Notes: generated by a model not told the origin, from the letters alone. Counted from the first letter of the stretch, positions 53,308 through 62,324 are shown. The stretch is DNA of 64,000 bases from Streptomyces agglomeratus (GCF_001746415.1 NZ_MEHJ01000001.1:1054001-1118000); one strand, 5' to 3'. Numbers and translations: made by a program.

Positions 53308-55382
53308 CGTGTGCTCCCAACTCGTCGTACGGGGGTGTCAGGGGCGGGCTGGCGCAGTACGGCGACCTCTCTGGGGGCCAGCACGAGCGCGCCGTCGGCG
53401 TCCGCCCGGCCGGTCAGGATGTCCCCGGCGAGTCCGGGCAGCGGAACCGGCTCGTCGGTCCGGTTGGCGAGGAACAGGTAGCGGCTGCCGGAGCCGCGGC
53501 GTACGGCCTGCTCGACGCGTCCTCGCGCCGCTGGGGGCAGCTCGCTCCGCACTCCGGCGGTGTCCAGCAGCCGCGGCAGCAGGGCGGCCAGGCCGTCCGT
53601 TCCCAGCCGGGTGGAGACGTACGCGGCCGAGCCCCCGCCCACGGCGCGGCGGGTGACGGCGGGGCGGCCGGCGTACTCGCCCGTGCGGTAGTGGGCCAGG
53701 ACCTCCACCTCCGGGTCCGTGACGCTGATCCGGTCGGTCCACAGTGAACCCGTGCTCGCGTCGTCGAGTGCGACGGTGTCGCCGTCGAGCAGCGGGCCGA
53801 ACTCCTCGATGCGGATGCCGAGCAGGTCGCGCAGAGCGCCCGGATAGCCACCGAGCCAGACGTGGTCGTTCTCGTCGACGACACCGGAGAAGTACGTGGT
53901 GACCAGGTGGCCGCCGTTCTCGACGTACCGCGTGAGCTCCTTGGCCAGGGCCGCGGGGACCACGTGCAGTACGGGCGTGATCAGGAGCTGGTACCGGCCG
54001 ATCTCGGCCTCGGTGGTGACGACATCGGCTCGTACCCCGAGAGCGAGCAGAGCCGAGTACCAGTCGAGGGCCTCCTGGCGGTAGTCGAGCCGGGAGGTGG
54101 GGTGGGAGTCCTGCTCGCTCGCCCACCACGACTCCCAGTCGAAGACGATCCCCACCCGGGCCGGCTCCCGCTCGGTGCCCGCGACCGGCGCCAGCGCCCG
54201 AAGCGTGCGCCCGAGGCCGACCACCGCACGGAAGACGTCGCTGTCGGGACCGGCGTGCGGCACCATCGCCGAGTGGTACTTCTCGGCGCCCGCCGCCGAC
54301 TGGCGCCACTGGAAGAAGCACACGGCGTCGGCGCCGTGCGCGACGTGCAGCAGGGAGTCGCGGGCGAGGTCGCCGGGGCGTTTGGCCGCGTTGACGGGCT
54401 GCCAGTTGACGGCGCTGGTGGAGTGCTCCATGAGGAACCACGGGCGTCCGCCGGCGACCGCGCTGGTGAGGTTGGCGGAGAAGGACAGCTCGTCGCGGTC
54501 CTGGGGGCCGGGGTGGACGTAGTGGTCGTTGGAGACGAAGTCGATCTCACCGGCCCAGTCGGCGTAGTTCATGCCCTTGGTGCCGCCCATGACCATGAAG
54601 TTCGTGGTGACGGGTACGTCCGGGGTGGTCTCGCGCAGGACGTCGCGTTCCGCGCGCAGGTACTCCTTCAGCGCGTCCGAGGAGAAGCGCTTGAAGTCGA
54701 GCTGCTGGGTGGGGTTGGGGTGGGAGGCGGCCAGCCGGGGCGGCAGGATCTGGTCCCAGCCGCTGTAGCGCTGCGACCAGAACGCCGTGCCCCAGGCGTG
54801 GTTGAGGGCGTCCACGGTGGTGTAGCGGGTGCGCAGCCAGCCCCGGAAGGCGGTGGCGGCGTCGTCGGAGTAGTCGTAGATGTTGTGGCAGCCCAGCTCG
54901 TTGGAGATGTGCCAGGCCACCAGGGCCGGGTGGCCTGCGTACCGCCGGGCCATCTCCCGCACTAGGCGCAGCGCGTGCGTGCGGAAGACCGGGGAGGTCG
55001 GGCGCCAGTGCTGCCGCGCCCCCGGCCACACCGTCTCGCCGGAGGCGGTCACCGGGAGGATCTCCGGGTGCGCCGTGGTGAGCCAGGGCGGCGGGGACGC
55101 GGTGGCGGTGGCCAGGTCGACGCCGATGCCGTGCGCGTGCAGGAGGTCCATGACCTCGTCGAGCCATGCGAAGTCCCACACGTCCTCGGCCGGCTGGATA
55201 CGGGCCCAGGAGAAGATCCCGAGGGAGACGATGTTGACGCCGGCCTCGCGCATGAGCCGGACGTCTTCCTCCCACACCTCGCGCGGCCACTGCTCGGGGT
55301 TGTAGTCCGCGCCGTAAGCGAGGCGCGGGACGGAGTCGCCGTCCGGCCCGTGCGGCAGGTGGGACAGGAGGGTGGAGATCAT
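53232..55382 (-). CDS. GH42 beta-galactosidase (run-on C-terminus)
   Basis: About 716 residues as read. GH42 motifs: LAYGADYNPEQWPREVWEED, MREAGVNIVSLGIFSWA, acid/base Glu in WHISNELGCHNIYDY, nucleophile Glu in PWFLMEHSTSAVNWQP, then the trimerisation domain and a C-terminal beta-domain. It has no signal peptide, so it cleaves imported galactosides. The last 35 residues (PDTPVRR onward) overlap GH30 by 76 bases and look spurious: a TGA at 53338-53340 is one base out of frame after VLRQPA. One missing C in the CCCC run next to it would give a normal 681-residue protein. ATG at 55382. The IS110 element lies just upstream. Confidence 0.85.
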   Translation of the reverse strand: MISTLLSHLPHGPDGDSVPRLAYGADYNPEQWPREVWEEDVRLMREAGVNIVSLGIFSWARIQPAEDVWDFAWLDEVMDLLHAHGIGVDLATATASPPPWLTTAHPEILPVTASGETVWPGARQHWRPTSPVFRTHALRLVREMARRYAGHPALVAWHISNELGCHNIYDYSDDAATAFRGWLRTRYTTVDALNHAWGTAFWSQRYSGWDQILPPRLAASHPNPTQQLDFKRFSSDALKEYLRAERDVLRETTPDVPVTTNFMVMGGTKGMNYADWAGEIDFVSNDHYVHPGPQDRDELSFSANLTSAVAGGRPWFLMEHSTSAVNWQPVNAAKRPGDLARDSLLHVAHGADAVCFFQWRQSAAGAEKYHSAMVPHAGPDSDVFRAVVGLGRTLRALAPVAGTEREPARVGIVFDWESWWASEQDSHPTSRLDYRQEALDWYSALLALGVRADVVTTEAEIGRYQLLITPVLHVVPAALAKELTRYVENGGHLVTTYFSGVVDENDHVWLGGYPGALRDLLGIRIEEFGPLLDGDTVALDDASTGSLWTDRISVTDPEVEVLAHYRTGEYAGRPAVTRRAVGGGSAAYVSTRLGTDGLAALLPRLLDTAGVRSELPPAARGRVEQAVRRGSGSRYLFLANRTDEPVPLPGLAGDILTGRADADGALVLAPREVAVLRQPAPDTPVRRVGSTRWHTAPARDDSSGSSASPPWPPGPP

Positions 55383-55497
55383 GGTGGTCCCTAAGAATGG
55401 TTGGCGGTCCGGGAGGACCGGGTGTGGCTGATGGCGGTCTGTCGTTGATGGCTCGGAAGGACTGGCCGCCCGGTTCTCCGGGACGCTCCGACCACTG

Positions 55498-56809
55498 ATT
55501 GAGAACTGCGGTCATCGCTGGTTAGGGACCTGTCGGCGGGGTGTTCTTCGGACCATGCAGTGCTGGTCACGAGGGACATGGAGCGACGGCTTTGAGTACG
55601 TCTGGCAGGCGGATATGGGTCGGCGTTGATGCCGGCAAGGGGCACCACTGGGCCGTGGCCCTGGACGCGGACGGCGAAGCGCTGTTCTCGACGAAGGTCA
55701 TCAACGACGAGACGCAGATCCTCACTCTCATCGAAACGGCCCGTGAGAAGGCGGACGAGGTGCGGTGGGCGGCGGACATCTCCGGACGGGCCTCCACCCT
55801 GCTCGTGGCCCTGCTGGTCGCGCACGGCCAGCAGGTGGTCTACGTGCCCGGCCGGACCGTCAACCGGATGACCGGTGCCTACAAGGGCGAGGGAAAGACC
55901 GATGCCAAGGGACGCCCGGGTCATCGCGGACCAGGCACGCATGCGCCGGGACTTCGCTCCGCTGGACACACCCCCCGAGCTGGTCTCCACTTTGCGGGTG
56001 CTGACGAACTACCGGGCCGACCTGATCGCCGACCGGGTCAGGCTGATCAACCGGCTCCGTGACCTGCTGGTCGGCATCTGCCCCGCTCTGGAGCGGGCCT
56101 TCGACTACTCCGCGGCCAAGGGTCCGGTGGTCATGCTGACCGAGTACCAGACCCCGGCCGCCCTGCGAAGGATCGGCGTGAAGCGGCTGACGACCTGGCT
56201 GGAACGCCGCAAGGTCCGCGGCGCCGACGCTGTCGCGGCCAAGGCCGTCGAGGCCGCCCGGTCCCAGCAGATCGTGTTGCCCGGCGAGAAGCGGGCGGCG
56301 AAGCTGGTCTGCGATCTCGCTCACCAGCTCCTGGCCCTGGACGAGCGGATCAAGGACAACGACCGGGAGATCCGCGAGACCTTCCGCACCGATGAGCGGG
56401 CCGAGATCATCGAGTCCATGCCCGGCATGGGCCCGATCCTCGGTGCCGAGTTCGTCGCCATCGTCGGCGACTTGTCCGGCTACCGTGACGCCGGCCGCCT
56501 TGCCTCGCATGCCGGCCTGGCTCCGGTCGCCCGGGACTCCGGCCGCCGCACCAACAACTACCACCGGCCCAAGCGCTACAACCGGCGCCTGCGGCACATC
56601 TTCTACATGGCCGCGCAGACCGCGATGATGCGGCCCGGCCCCTCCCGGGACTACTACCTCAAGAAGCGCGGCGAAGGGCTGCTGCACACCCAGGCCCTGC
56701 TCTCGCTCGCCCGACGCCGGATCGACGTGCTCTGGGCGATGCTGCGTGACGGAAGGCACTTCACCTCCGCCCCACCGGTCACGCAGACGGCTTGACACGA
56801 TCATTGAGA
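55498..56809 (+). mobile_element. IS110-family insertion sequence
   Basis: An IS110 transposase gene between the GH42 gene and the sugar-binding-protein gene. IS110 elements lack clear terminal inverted repeats, so ends are estimates: the seven bases ATTGAGA occur at 55498-55504 and 56803-56809 and may mark the insertion. A nine-base inverted pair, GGTCCCTAA (55386-55394) and TTAGGGACC (55522-55530), lies around the left side. Confidence 0.7.
55592..56795 (+). pseudogene. IS110 transposase, frameshifted
   Basis: The first frame, from a TTG at 55592 (GGAG eight bases upstream), encodes the DEDD/RuvC-like part: RRIWVGVDAGKGHHWAVAL, WAADISGRASTLLVALL, VYVPGRTVNRMTGAYKGEGKTDAK. The second frame continues DARVIADQARMRRDFAPL and carries the transposase-20 domain: ESMPGMGPILGAEFVAIVGDL, RLASHAGLAPVARDSG, RRLRHIFYMAAQTAM. 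One extra G in the run at 55909-55911 explains the break; removing it gives a typical 400-residue IS110 protein. If the base is real, the element cannot move without help. Confidence 0.85.
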
Positions 56810-56820
56810 TTCCTTCCGGC

Positions 56821-56838
56821 GTGCCGCCCGGGCGGCAC
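56821..56838. terminator. 18-bp perfect palindrome downstream of the sugar-binding-protein gene
   Basis: GTGCCGCCCGGGCGGCAC folds into a GC stem. It lies about 95 bases after the binding-protein stop on the minus strand and just outside the IS110 element, so it could end the transport operon. With no loop it is imperfect as a terminator. Confidence 0.4.
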
Positions 56839-56858
56839 GGGATGCGGGATCACGGCGT

Positions 56859-56933
56859 GACGTGTGGGGGTCGCGCCGTGATGTGCGGGGGTCGCGGCGC
56901 GACGTGTGGGGGTCGCGGCGTGGTGTGCGGGGT
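56859..56933. repeat. 21-bp tandem repeat, three full copies plus a partial
   Basis: Units at 56859-56879, 56880-56900 and 56901-56921 follow the pattern GACGTGTGGGGGTCGCGGCG plus one base, with two to four differences, and a partial fourth runs into the stop of the binding-protein gene. It lies between IS110 and that gene. Confidence 0.85.
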
Positions 56934-58273
56934 TACTTCTCGACGGTGAAGCCCTGCTCCGTGCCGTACTTGGCGGAGGCGTCCTGCCAGGCCTTCAGGC
57001 CCTCGGACAGCGGCGTGTCGGAGACGTACGCCTTGCCTGCGGTGTCGTTGAAGACGGAGTTCGCGTACACCTGGTAGGGCAGGTACGACCAGTCGTCGGC
57101 GACGTTCGCGGCCGACTCGGCGAATATCTTGTTGGCCTTCTGCCCGCCGAAGTAGGGGAACGCGGTGTTCTGGAACGCGTCCGACTGGAGGTCCGCGGTG
57201 GTCGCCGGGAAGGCGCCGCCCTTGAGGCGGGTCTGCACGCCCTTGCCTGCGTTCGCGTACTCGGTGAAGGCGTAGGCGAGTTCCTCGTTCTCGCCGAGCT
57301 CGGGCAGGGCCAGGGAGCTGCCGCCGTTCTCGGCGCTCGCCTTGTCACCGGCGGTCCATTGCGGCAGCGGCGCCACCCGCCAGTCGCCCGCGGCGCTCTT
57401 CACGCCGGAGGCGAGGTTGGCGGGCATCCAGGCACCGACGGCCAGGGTCGCGATGGTGCCGTCGCCCATCCCCTTGTACCACTCGTCGGTCCAGGGGTTG
57501 ACCGGTGCGAGCAGCTTCTCGTCGAGGAGTTGCTGCCATGTGTCGGTGTACGTGGTGGCGCCCTCGTCGGCGAGGTTGATCCGCACCTTGGTGCCGTCGA
57601 CCTCGTACGGGCGTGAACCGGCCTGCCACAGCAGGCTGGTGGTGGCGCCCGCGTCACCGGTGTCGCTGGTGATGTAGACCTCGGGGTCGGCCTTGTGCAG
57701 GTCGCGGGCCGCCTCGACGTACTCGTCCCAGGTGGCCGGCACCTTGACCTTGTGCTTGTCGAAGACCTTCTTGTTGTAGAACAGGGCCATGGGACCGGAG
57801 TCCATCGGCAGGCCGTAGATCTCCTCACCGGTCTTCACGGCGTTCCACGGACCGGGCGAGTAGGCGGTGGCGAGCTTGCCGGCCCCGTAGGGCGCGAGGT
57901 TCGTCAGGCCCTTCGTCAGCGCGTACTGGCCCAGGGCGTAGTACTCGATCTGCGCGACGTCGGGGACGCCCTTCTTCGCCGCGATGGCGTTCTGGAGTGC
58001 GGTGTACTGGTCCTTGTTCGTACCGGCGTTGACCAGCTCGACCTTGACGGCGGGGTGTTCCTTCTGGAAGTCGGCGGCGACCTGCTTGAGCGTGGGCTCC
58101 CACGCCCAGACGGTGATCGTGCCGCCCTTCTTCAGGGCCGCCCGGATGTCCTGGGCGGATACCCGCTTGCTGTTCGAGCCGCCGTCCGCCGAGCCGCCGC
58201 AGGCGGTCGCCCCCAGGCCGAGGGCGCAGACGATACCGATGCCGCGCAGCAGGCGGCGGGTGTTCATGGGCAT
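56933..58273 (-). CDS. Sugar ABC transporter substrate-binding lipoprotein (family 1)
   Basis: About 446 residues. Signal peptide with lipobox (LGLGATACGG). The extracellular sugar-binding protein fold shows GTITVWAWEPTLKQVAADFQKEHPAV, YTALQNAIAAKKGVPDVAQIEYYAL, EEIYGLPMDSGPMALFYNKKVFDK and PATWDEYVEAARDL. Next to two MalF/MalG-type permeases and GH42/GH30 genes it most likely binds galacto-oligosaccharides. The ATG at 58273 has GGAAG eight bases upstream. No ATPase gene is nearby; a shared MsiK-type ATPase is usual in Streptomyces. Confidence 0.88.
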   Translation of the reverse strand: MPMNTRRLLRGIGIVCALGLGATACGGSADGGSNSKRVSAQDIRAALKKGGTITVWAWEPTLKQVAADFQKEHPAVKVELVNAGTNKDQYTALQNAIAAKKGVPDVAQIEYYALGQYALTKGLTNLAPYGAGKLATAYSPGPWNAVKTGEEIYGLPMDSGPMALFYNKKVFDKHKVKVPATWDEYVEAARDLHKADPEVYITSDTGDAGATTSLLWQAGSRPYEVDGTKVRINLADEGATTYTDTWQQLLDEKLLAPVNPWTDEWYKGMGDGTIATLAVGAWMPANLASGVKSAAGDWRVAPLPQWTAGDKASAENGGSSLALPELGENEELAYAFTEYANAGKGVQTRLKGGAFPATTADLQSDAFQNTAFPYFGGQKANKIFAESAANVADDWSYLPYQVYANSVFNDTAGKAYVSDTPLSEGLKAWQDASAKYGTEQGFTVEK

Positions 58274-58306
58274 GGTGGCGCTTCCACTTCTTCGTGGCGG
58301 AATGGA

Positions 58307-59257
58307 CTATTCCTTGACGCTTCCGGCGGCGAGGCCGGACTGCCAGTACTTCTGGAGCAGCAGGAACGCCGCGATCAGCGGCAGGACGGTGATCAGCGAA
58401 CCGGTGATCACCAGGTTGAAGACGGCTTCGCCGCCGGCGGTCGCGGCCTGCGCGTTCCAGCTGTTCAGGCCCAGGGTCAGCGGGAACCAGTCCGGGTCCT
58501 TGAGCATGATCAGCGGCAGGAAGTAGTTGTTCCAGGTCGCGACCATCGTGAACAGCAGCACGGTCACGATGCCGGGTGCCAGCAGCGGCAGGCCGACCTG
58601 GAAGAACGTGCGCACCTCGCCGGCGCCGTCGATGCGGGCGGCCTCCATCAGCTCGGTGGGGATGGCCTCGGTGGCGAAGACCCACATCAGGTACAGGCCG
58701 AACGGCGAGATGAGGGAGGGGATGACGACCGCCCACGGGGTGTCGGTCAGGCCCATCCCGCTGAACATCAGGAAGGTGGGCACGGCCAGGGCGGTGCCCG
58801 GCACGGCGACGGCGCCGATGACCACGGCGAACACGGCGCGTTTGCCGGGGAAGTCGAACTTCGCCAGCGCGTAGCCGCCGAGGACCGCCAGGAAGGTGGC
58901 GCCGCCGGCGCCGAGACCGACGTACAGCAGGGTGTTCAGCAGCCAGCGGGTGAAGACGCCGTCGTTGTACGTGAACGTCGTGCTGATGTTGTCCCACAGG
59001 GCGAAGTCGCCGCCGAACCAGAGACCGGACGAACCGGCCAGTCCTTCCTGGGTCTTGGTGGCGCTGACGGCCAGCCACAGGAGGGGCACCAGGGCGTAGA
59101 GCAGGACCAGGCCGGTGAGGACGGTGAGGAGCACACTGCGACGGGGCCGGCGGCCGGCGGTGTGCCGGCGGGGGGTACACAGGCGGGGCGCGGAGGGGGG
59201 CGGGTCGCCGGCCGGCCGCGGGGTGGGCCGGAAGGCGGTGGTGGCGGGGCTGCTCAT
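58307..59257 (-). CDS. Sugar ABC transporter permease, MalG type
   Basis: About 316 residues. A cytoplasmic N-terminal extension is followed by six membrane segments (LLTVLTGLVLLYALVPLLWLAV first) and the EAA loop EAARIDGAGEVRTFFQVGLPLLAPG. The C-terminal motif FLLLQKYWQSGLAAGSVKE is characteristic of MalG-like permeases. Second permease of the importer; 33 bases before the binding-protein gene. ATG at 59257. Confidence 0.88.
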   Translation of the reverse strand: MSSPATTAFRPTPRPAGDPPPSAPRLCTPRRHTAGRRPRRSVLLTVLTGLVLLYALVPLLWLAVSATKTQEGLAGSSGLWFGGDFALWDNISTTFTYNDGVFTRWLLNTLLYVGLGAGGATFLAVLGGYALAKFDFPGKRAVFAVVIGAVAVPGTALAVPTFLMFSGMGLTDTPWAVVIPSLISPFGLYLMWVFATEAIPTELMEAARIDGAGEVRTFFQVGLPLLAPGIVTVLLFTMVATWNNYFLPLIMLKDPDWFPLTLGLNSWNAQAATAGGEAVFNLVITGSLITVLPLIAAFLLLQKYWQSGLAAGSVKE

Positions 59258-59260
59258 CGT

Positions 59261-60187
59261 TCACGCTCCCTTGCGCATGCCGCGCAGCTGGACGACATAG
59301 GCGATCACCATGGTGATCAGGGCCATGACGATGGCTACCGTGGCGGAGTAGTTGTGCTGCTGGCCGGAGAAGGAGAGCGAGTACGTGTAGAAGTTCGGCG
59401 TGTAGTCGGTGGTGATGGCGTTGGGCGCCAGGTTCCGCAGGATGCTCGGCTCGTTGAAGAGCTGGAAGCTGCCGATGACGGAGAAGATCGTCGCGATCAC
59501 GAGGGCCCCGCGGATCGCGGGCAGCTTGATGGCCGTGACCACGCGGATCTGGCCGGCTCCGTCGATCTCCGCCGCTTCGTACAGGGAGTGCGGGATCACC
59601 CGCAGCGCCGAGTAGAAGATGAGCATGTTGTAGCCCACGAACTCCCAGGTGACGATGTTGCCGATGGACGCCAGGACGAGATCGGGAGAGAGCGGGTCGG
59701 GCAGCGGGACCCCGAAGGTGTCCTCGATGTCACCCACGAGGCCGAAGCGGGTGCCGTACATGAAGCCCCACATCAAAGTGGCGACCACGGCGGGCACGGC
59801 GTACGGCAGGAAGATCGCGATCCGGAAGAAGTCCTTGCCGTACAGACGGCCGCTGTCCAGCGCGAGGGCGACGAGCAGGGCGAGGCCCAGCATGATCGGC
59901 ACCTGCACCGCCAGGAACACCGAGACCCGGGCCAGGGAGGACCAGAACTGGCCGTCCTGGAGTGCCTGCTGGTAGTTGTCCAGGCCGACGAAGGCGGTGC
60001 CGCCGATCAGCCGGTCGCGGAAGAGGCTGAGGTAGACGGAGTAGCCGACGGGGGCGAGGAAGACCAGGGTGAAGACCGCGGCGAAGGGGCCGATGAAGCC
60101 CCATGCCGTCCAGGAGCGCCGGCTCTTCCTCACCCCGGCCGGAGCCGGGCGCCGTCTCGCGGCCACCGGCGGTTGCAGCGTCGTCAT
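59261..60187 (-). CDS. Sugar ABC transporter permease, MalF type
   Basis: About 308 residues with six membrane segments (AAVFTLVFLAPVGYSVYLSLFRDRL first) and the EAA loop EAAEIDGAGQIRVVTAIKLPAIRG. FDNYQ-type and AVPAVVATLMWGFMYG motifs fit MalF-like permeases. First gene of the operon, starting 46 bases from the nearer LacI-type operator; the MalG-type gene follows after three bases. Confidence 0.88.
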   Translation of the reverse strand: MTTLQPPVAARRRPAPAGVRKSRRSWTAWGFIGPFAAVFTLVFLAPVGYSVYLSLFRDRLIGGTAFVGLDNYQQALQDGQFWSSLARVSVFLAVQVPIMLGLALLVALALDSGRLYGKDFFRIAIFLPYAVPAVVATLMWGFMYGTRFGLVGDIEDTFGVPLPDPLSPDLVLASIGNIVTWEFVGYNMLIFYSALRVIPHSLYEAAEIDGAGQIRVVTAIKLPAIRGALVIATIFSVIGSFQLFNEPSILRNLAPNAITTDYTPNFYTYSLSFSGQQHNYSATVAIVMALITMVIAYVVQLRGMRKGA

Positions 60188-60233
60188 GTCGTTCCTCGTC
60201 GTCCTCTCGGAACCGGCGTCTCGTGCCGCCCTG

Positions 60234-60249
60234 ATGTTTACGCAAACAT
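60234..60249. promoter_or_regulatory. LacI-family operator O1
   Basis: ATGTTTACGCAAACAT is a 16-base palindrome with one central mismatch, 47 bases upstream of the permease start. Its central CG is usual for LacI-family sites. Same motif as the copy at 60278. Confidence 0.8.
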
Positions 60250-60277
60250 CCCCGGCCGTGAGCAGCTCGGGGCTGTT

Positions 60278-60293
60278 ATGTTTACGTAAACAT
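60278..60293. promoter_or_regulatory. LacI-family operator O2
   Basis: ATGTTTACGTAAACAT is a perfect 16-base palindrome in the divergent promoter region, 44 bases (about four helix turns) from O1, so a LacI dimer pair could bind both on the same face. Confidence 0.85.
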
Positions 60294-60377
60294 CCGGTGG
60301 CGGCATGTCTACACTGCCCCGGAGACGGTGGTCAAGGGTCGCTGCGGTAACAGCGGCTCGGGCAGCGAGGGATACGG

Positions 60378-61451
60378 GTGGAAACAGCGGACGGCACCTC
60401 GGCGGGCAGGCCACGGCAGCGGACACGCACCGGGAAGCGGCCCGCGGGCCGGGCACAGAGCGCGTCCATGGCGGACGTCGCGCGCGTGGCCGGGGTCTCC
60501 TCGCAGACGGTCTCCCGTGTCGCGAACGGCTACGCGGGCGTGACGGAAGAGACCCGGCAGCAGGTGCTGGCGGCCATGAAGGAGCTGGGCTACCGGCCGA
60601 ACAGCGCCGCGCGGGCACTCAAGCGCGGCGAGTTCCGCACCATCGGCGTCATCACCTTCGGCCTCTCCACCACGGGCAACGTACGTACGCTCGAAGCCAT
60701 CGCCACCTCGGCGGCGCACGAGGGCTACGCCGTCACGCTCCTGCCCGTCGCCGTGCCCACGCAGGACGAGGTGCGCGGGGCGTTCTCGCGGCTGGGGGAA
60801 CTGGCCGTCGACGCGGTCATCGTCATCCAGGAGGTGCACCTGCTCGACGCGGTGCCCCTCGACCTGCCGCCGAACGTCCAGGTCGTCGTGGCCGACTCGG
60901 ACGCCGGAGACCGGTACACCGTGGTCGACACCGACCAGGCGGGCGGAACCCGTACCGCCGTACGCCACTTGCTGGACCTGGGCCACCGCACGGTCTGGCA
61001 CCTCGCGGGCCCCGAGGAGTCCTACGCGGCGCAGCGCCGCGCCGACGCGTGGCGCGCGGAACTGACCCGGGCGGGCCGCACCCCGCCGCCCCTGGTGCGG
61101 GGCGACTGGTCGGCGGAGTCCGGCTACCGGGCCGGACTGGAACTCGCCTCCCTGGAGGACTGCTCAGCGGTCTTCGCCGCCAACGACCAGATGGCGCTGG
61201 GCCTTCTGCGCGCCCTGCACGAGCGGGGCCGCACGGTGCCGGACGACGTCAGTGTCATCGGTTTCGACGACATTCCCGAGTCCGGTTCCTTCCTGCCTCC
61301 CCTGACCACCGTCCACCAGGACTTCGCCGAAGTGGGCCGGCGCTGCGTCGAGGGCGTCCTGCGGCAGATGCGTCACGACGCGACGGCGCACGGCACCACG
61401 CTCGTCCCCACCCGGCTGGTGGTACGCGACAGCACCGCCCCGCCGCCCTGA
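60378..61451 (+). CDS. LacI-family regulator of the galactan locus
   Basis: About 357 residues. A 28-residue basic leader precedes the helix-turn-helix MADVARVAGVSSQTVSRVANG and the hinge RPNSAARALKRGEFRTIGVI. The periplasmic-binding-protein-like ligand domain follows (AVDAVIVIQEVHLLD, SAVFAANDQMALGLLRAL, VIGFDDIPESGSFLPPLTTV). GTG at 60378 with GAGG eight bases upstream; ATG further in would cut the leader only. Divergent from the sugar importer, with twin palindromes between, so it very likely represses both itself and the importer until a galactoside binds. Confidence 0.9.
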   Translation: METADGTSAGRPRQRTRTGKRPAGRAQSASMADVARVAGVSSQTVSRVANGYAGVTEETRQQVLAAMKELGYRPNSAARALKRGEFRTIGVITFGLSTTGNVRTLEAIATSAAHEGYAVTLLPVAVPTQDEVRGAFSRLGELAVDAVIVIQEVHLLDAVPLDLPPNVQVVVADSDAGDRYTVVDTDQAGGTRTAVRHLLDLGHRTVWHLAGPEESYAAQRRADAWRAELTRAGRTPPPLVRGDWSAESGYRAGLELASLEDCSAVFAANDQMALGLLRALHERGRTVPDDVSVIGFDDIPESGSFLPPLTTVHQDFAEVGRRCVEGVLRQMRHDATAHGTTLVPTRLVVRDSTAPPP

Positions 61452-61452
61452 T

Positions 61453-61481
61453 CCGGGCCGCGTCCGCCCGCCGCGGCCCGG
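61453..61481. terminator. Bidirectional hairpin between LacI and methyltransferase genes
   Basis: CCGGGCCGCG and CGCGGCCCGG form a perfect ten-base stem with a nine-base loop and fill the 33-base convergent gap. Confidence 0.8.
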
Positions 61482-61484
61482 CCC

Positions 61485-62324
61485 TCAGCCCCGCTTACGG
61501 GCCGTGAACAGCAGGTACTCCCACTCCATGACGAAGGTGCCCCCGCCGCCGCCGTGGCGCTGCGCGAGGGCGTCGAGATCGCGGTCGAGCGCGGCGGCCC
61601 GCTCGGTGTCGTCCCCGATGTTCCGGTACGCGGCGATGGTGGGGCCGTAGTTGGTCTTGAAGTACTCCCGGAAGTCCTCCGGCTTCGCGAAACGGTCCAC
61701 GCGTACGGTCCGGCGGTGCGCTTCGACGTCCGTGACCCGGTCACCGAGCAGCTCCCGGACATGGTCCTCCCGGCCCCACAGCGGCGGGGGCTGAGCTCCG
61801 GGCGGCGGCGCCGGTGCGTACGGCTTCATCGTGGCGAACATCTGGCCGATGAAGCCCTCCGGAGTCCAGTTGATCAGGCCGATGGTGCCACCCGGGCGAC
61901 AGACCCGGAGCAGCTCGTCGGCAGCGGCACGGTGATGCGGGGCGAACATGATCCCCACGGTCGACATGACGGTGTCGAACTCGCCGTCGGCGAAGGGCAG
62001 CGCCTCCGCGTCGGCCTCACGCCACTCCAGCTCCGCGCCGCGCTCGGCCGCGAACCCGCGTCCGGTCTCCAGCAGCTCGGGCGTGAGGTCGGACGCCACG
62101 ACGCTCGCCCCGGCGAGAGCCGCGGGGATCGCGGCGTTGCCCGACCCGGCCGCGATGTCCAGGACACGTTGGCCGCTCCGGACGTCGCACGCGCGCACCA
62201 GGGTCGGGCCCAGCTCCGGAATGAGCTGCGTGGCCACGGCCGGATAGTCACCCAGCGCCCACATCTTGCGGTGCTTGGCCTTGACCGCGCGGTCGGCCTC
62301 GGCGGCGTTGTTCGTTTCGGTCAT
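61485..62324 (-). CDS. Class I SAM-dependent methyltransferase (UbiE-like)
   Basis: About 279 residues. SAM motif I is VLDIAAGSGNAAIPAALAG, followed by VVASDLTPELLETG, EADAEALPFADGEFDTVMSTVGIMFAPH (given in part) and LLRVCRPGGTIGLINWTPEG. This is the UbiE/small-molecule methyltransferase pattern; the substrate is unknown. ATG at 62324 with GGAGAG four bases upstream. Transcribed alone, divergent from the permease gene. Confidence 0.87.
   Translation of the reverse strand: MTETNNAAEADRAVKAKHRKMWALGDYPAVATQLIPELGPTLVRACDVRSGQRVLDIAAGSGNAAIPAALAGASVVASDLTPELLETGRGFAAERGAELEWREADAEALPFADGEFDTVMSTVGIMFAPHHRAAADELLRVCRPGGTIGLINWTPEGFIGQMFATMKPYAPAPPPGAQPPPLWGREDHVRELLGDRVTDVEAHRRTVRVDRFAKPEDFREYFKTNYGPTIAAYRNIGDDTERAAALDRDLDALAQRHGGGGGTFVMEWEYLLFTARKRG

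Noticed and set aside
57695..60289. Plus-strand open frame of 864 codons
   Set aside because: It is antisense to the sugar-binding protein and both permeases and shows no domain; a GC-bias shadow.
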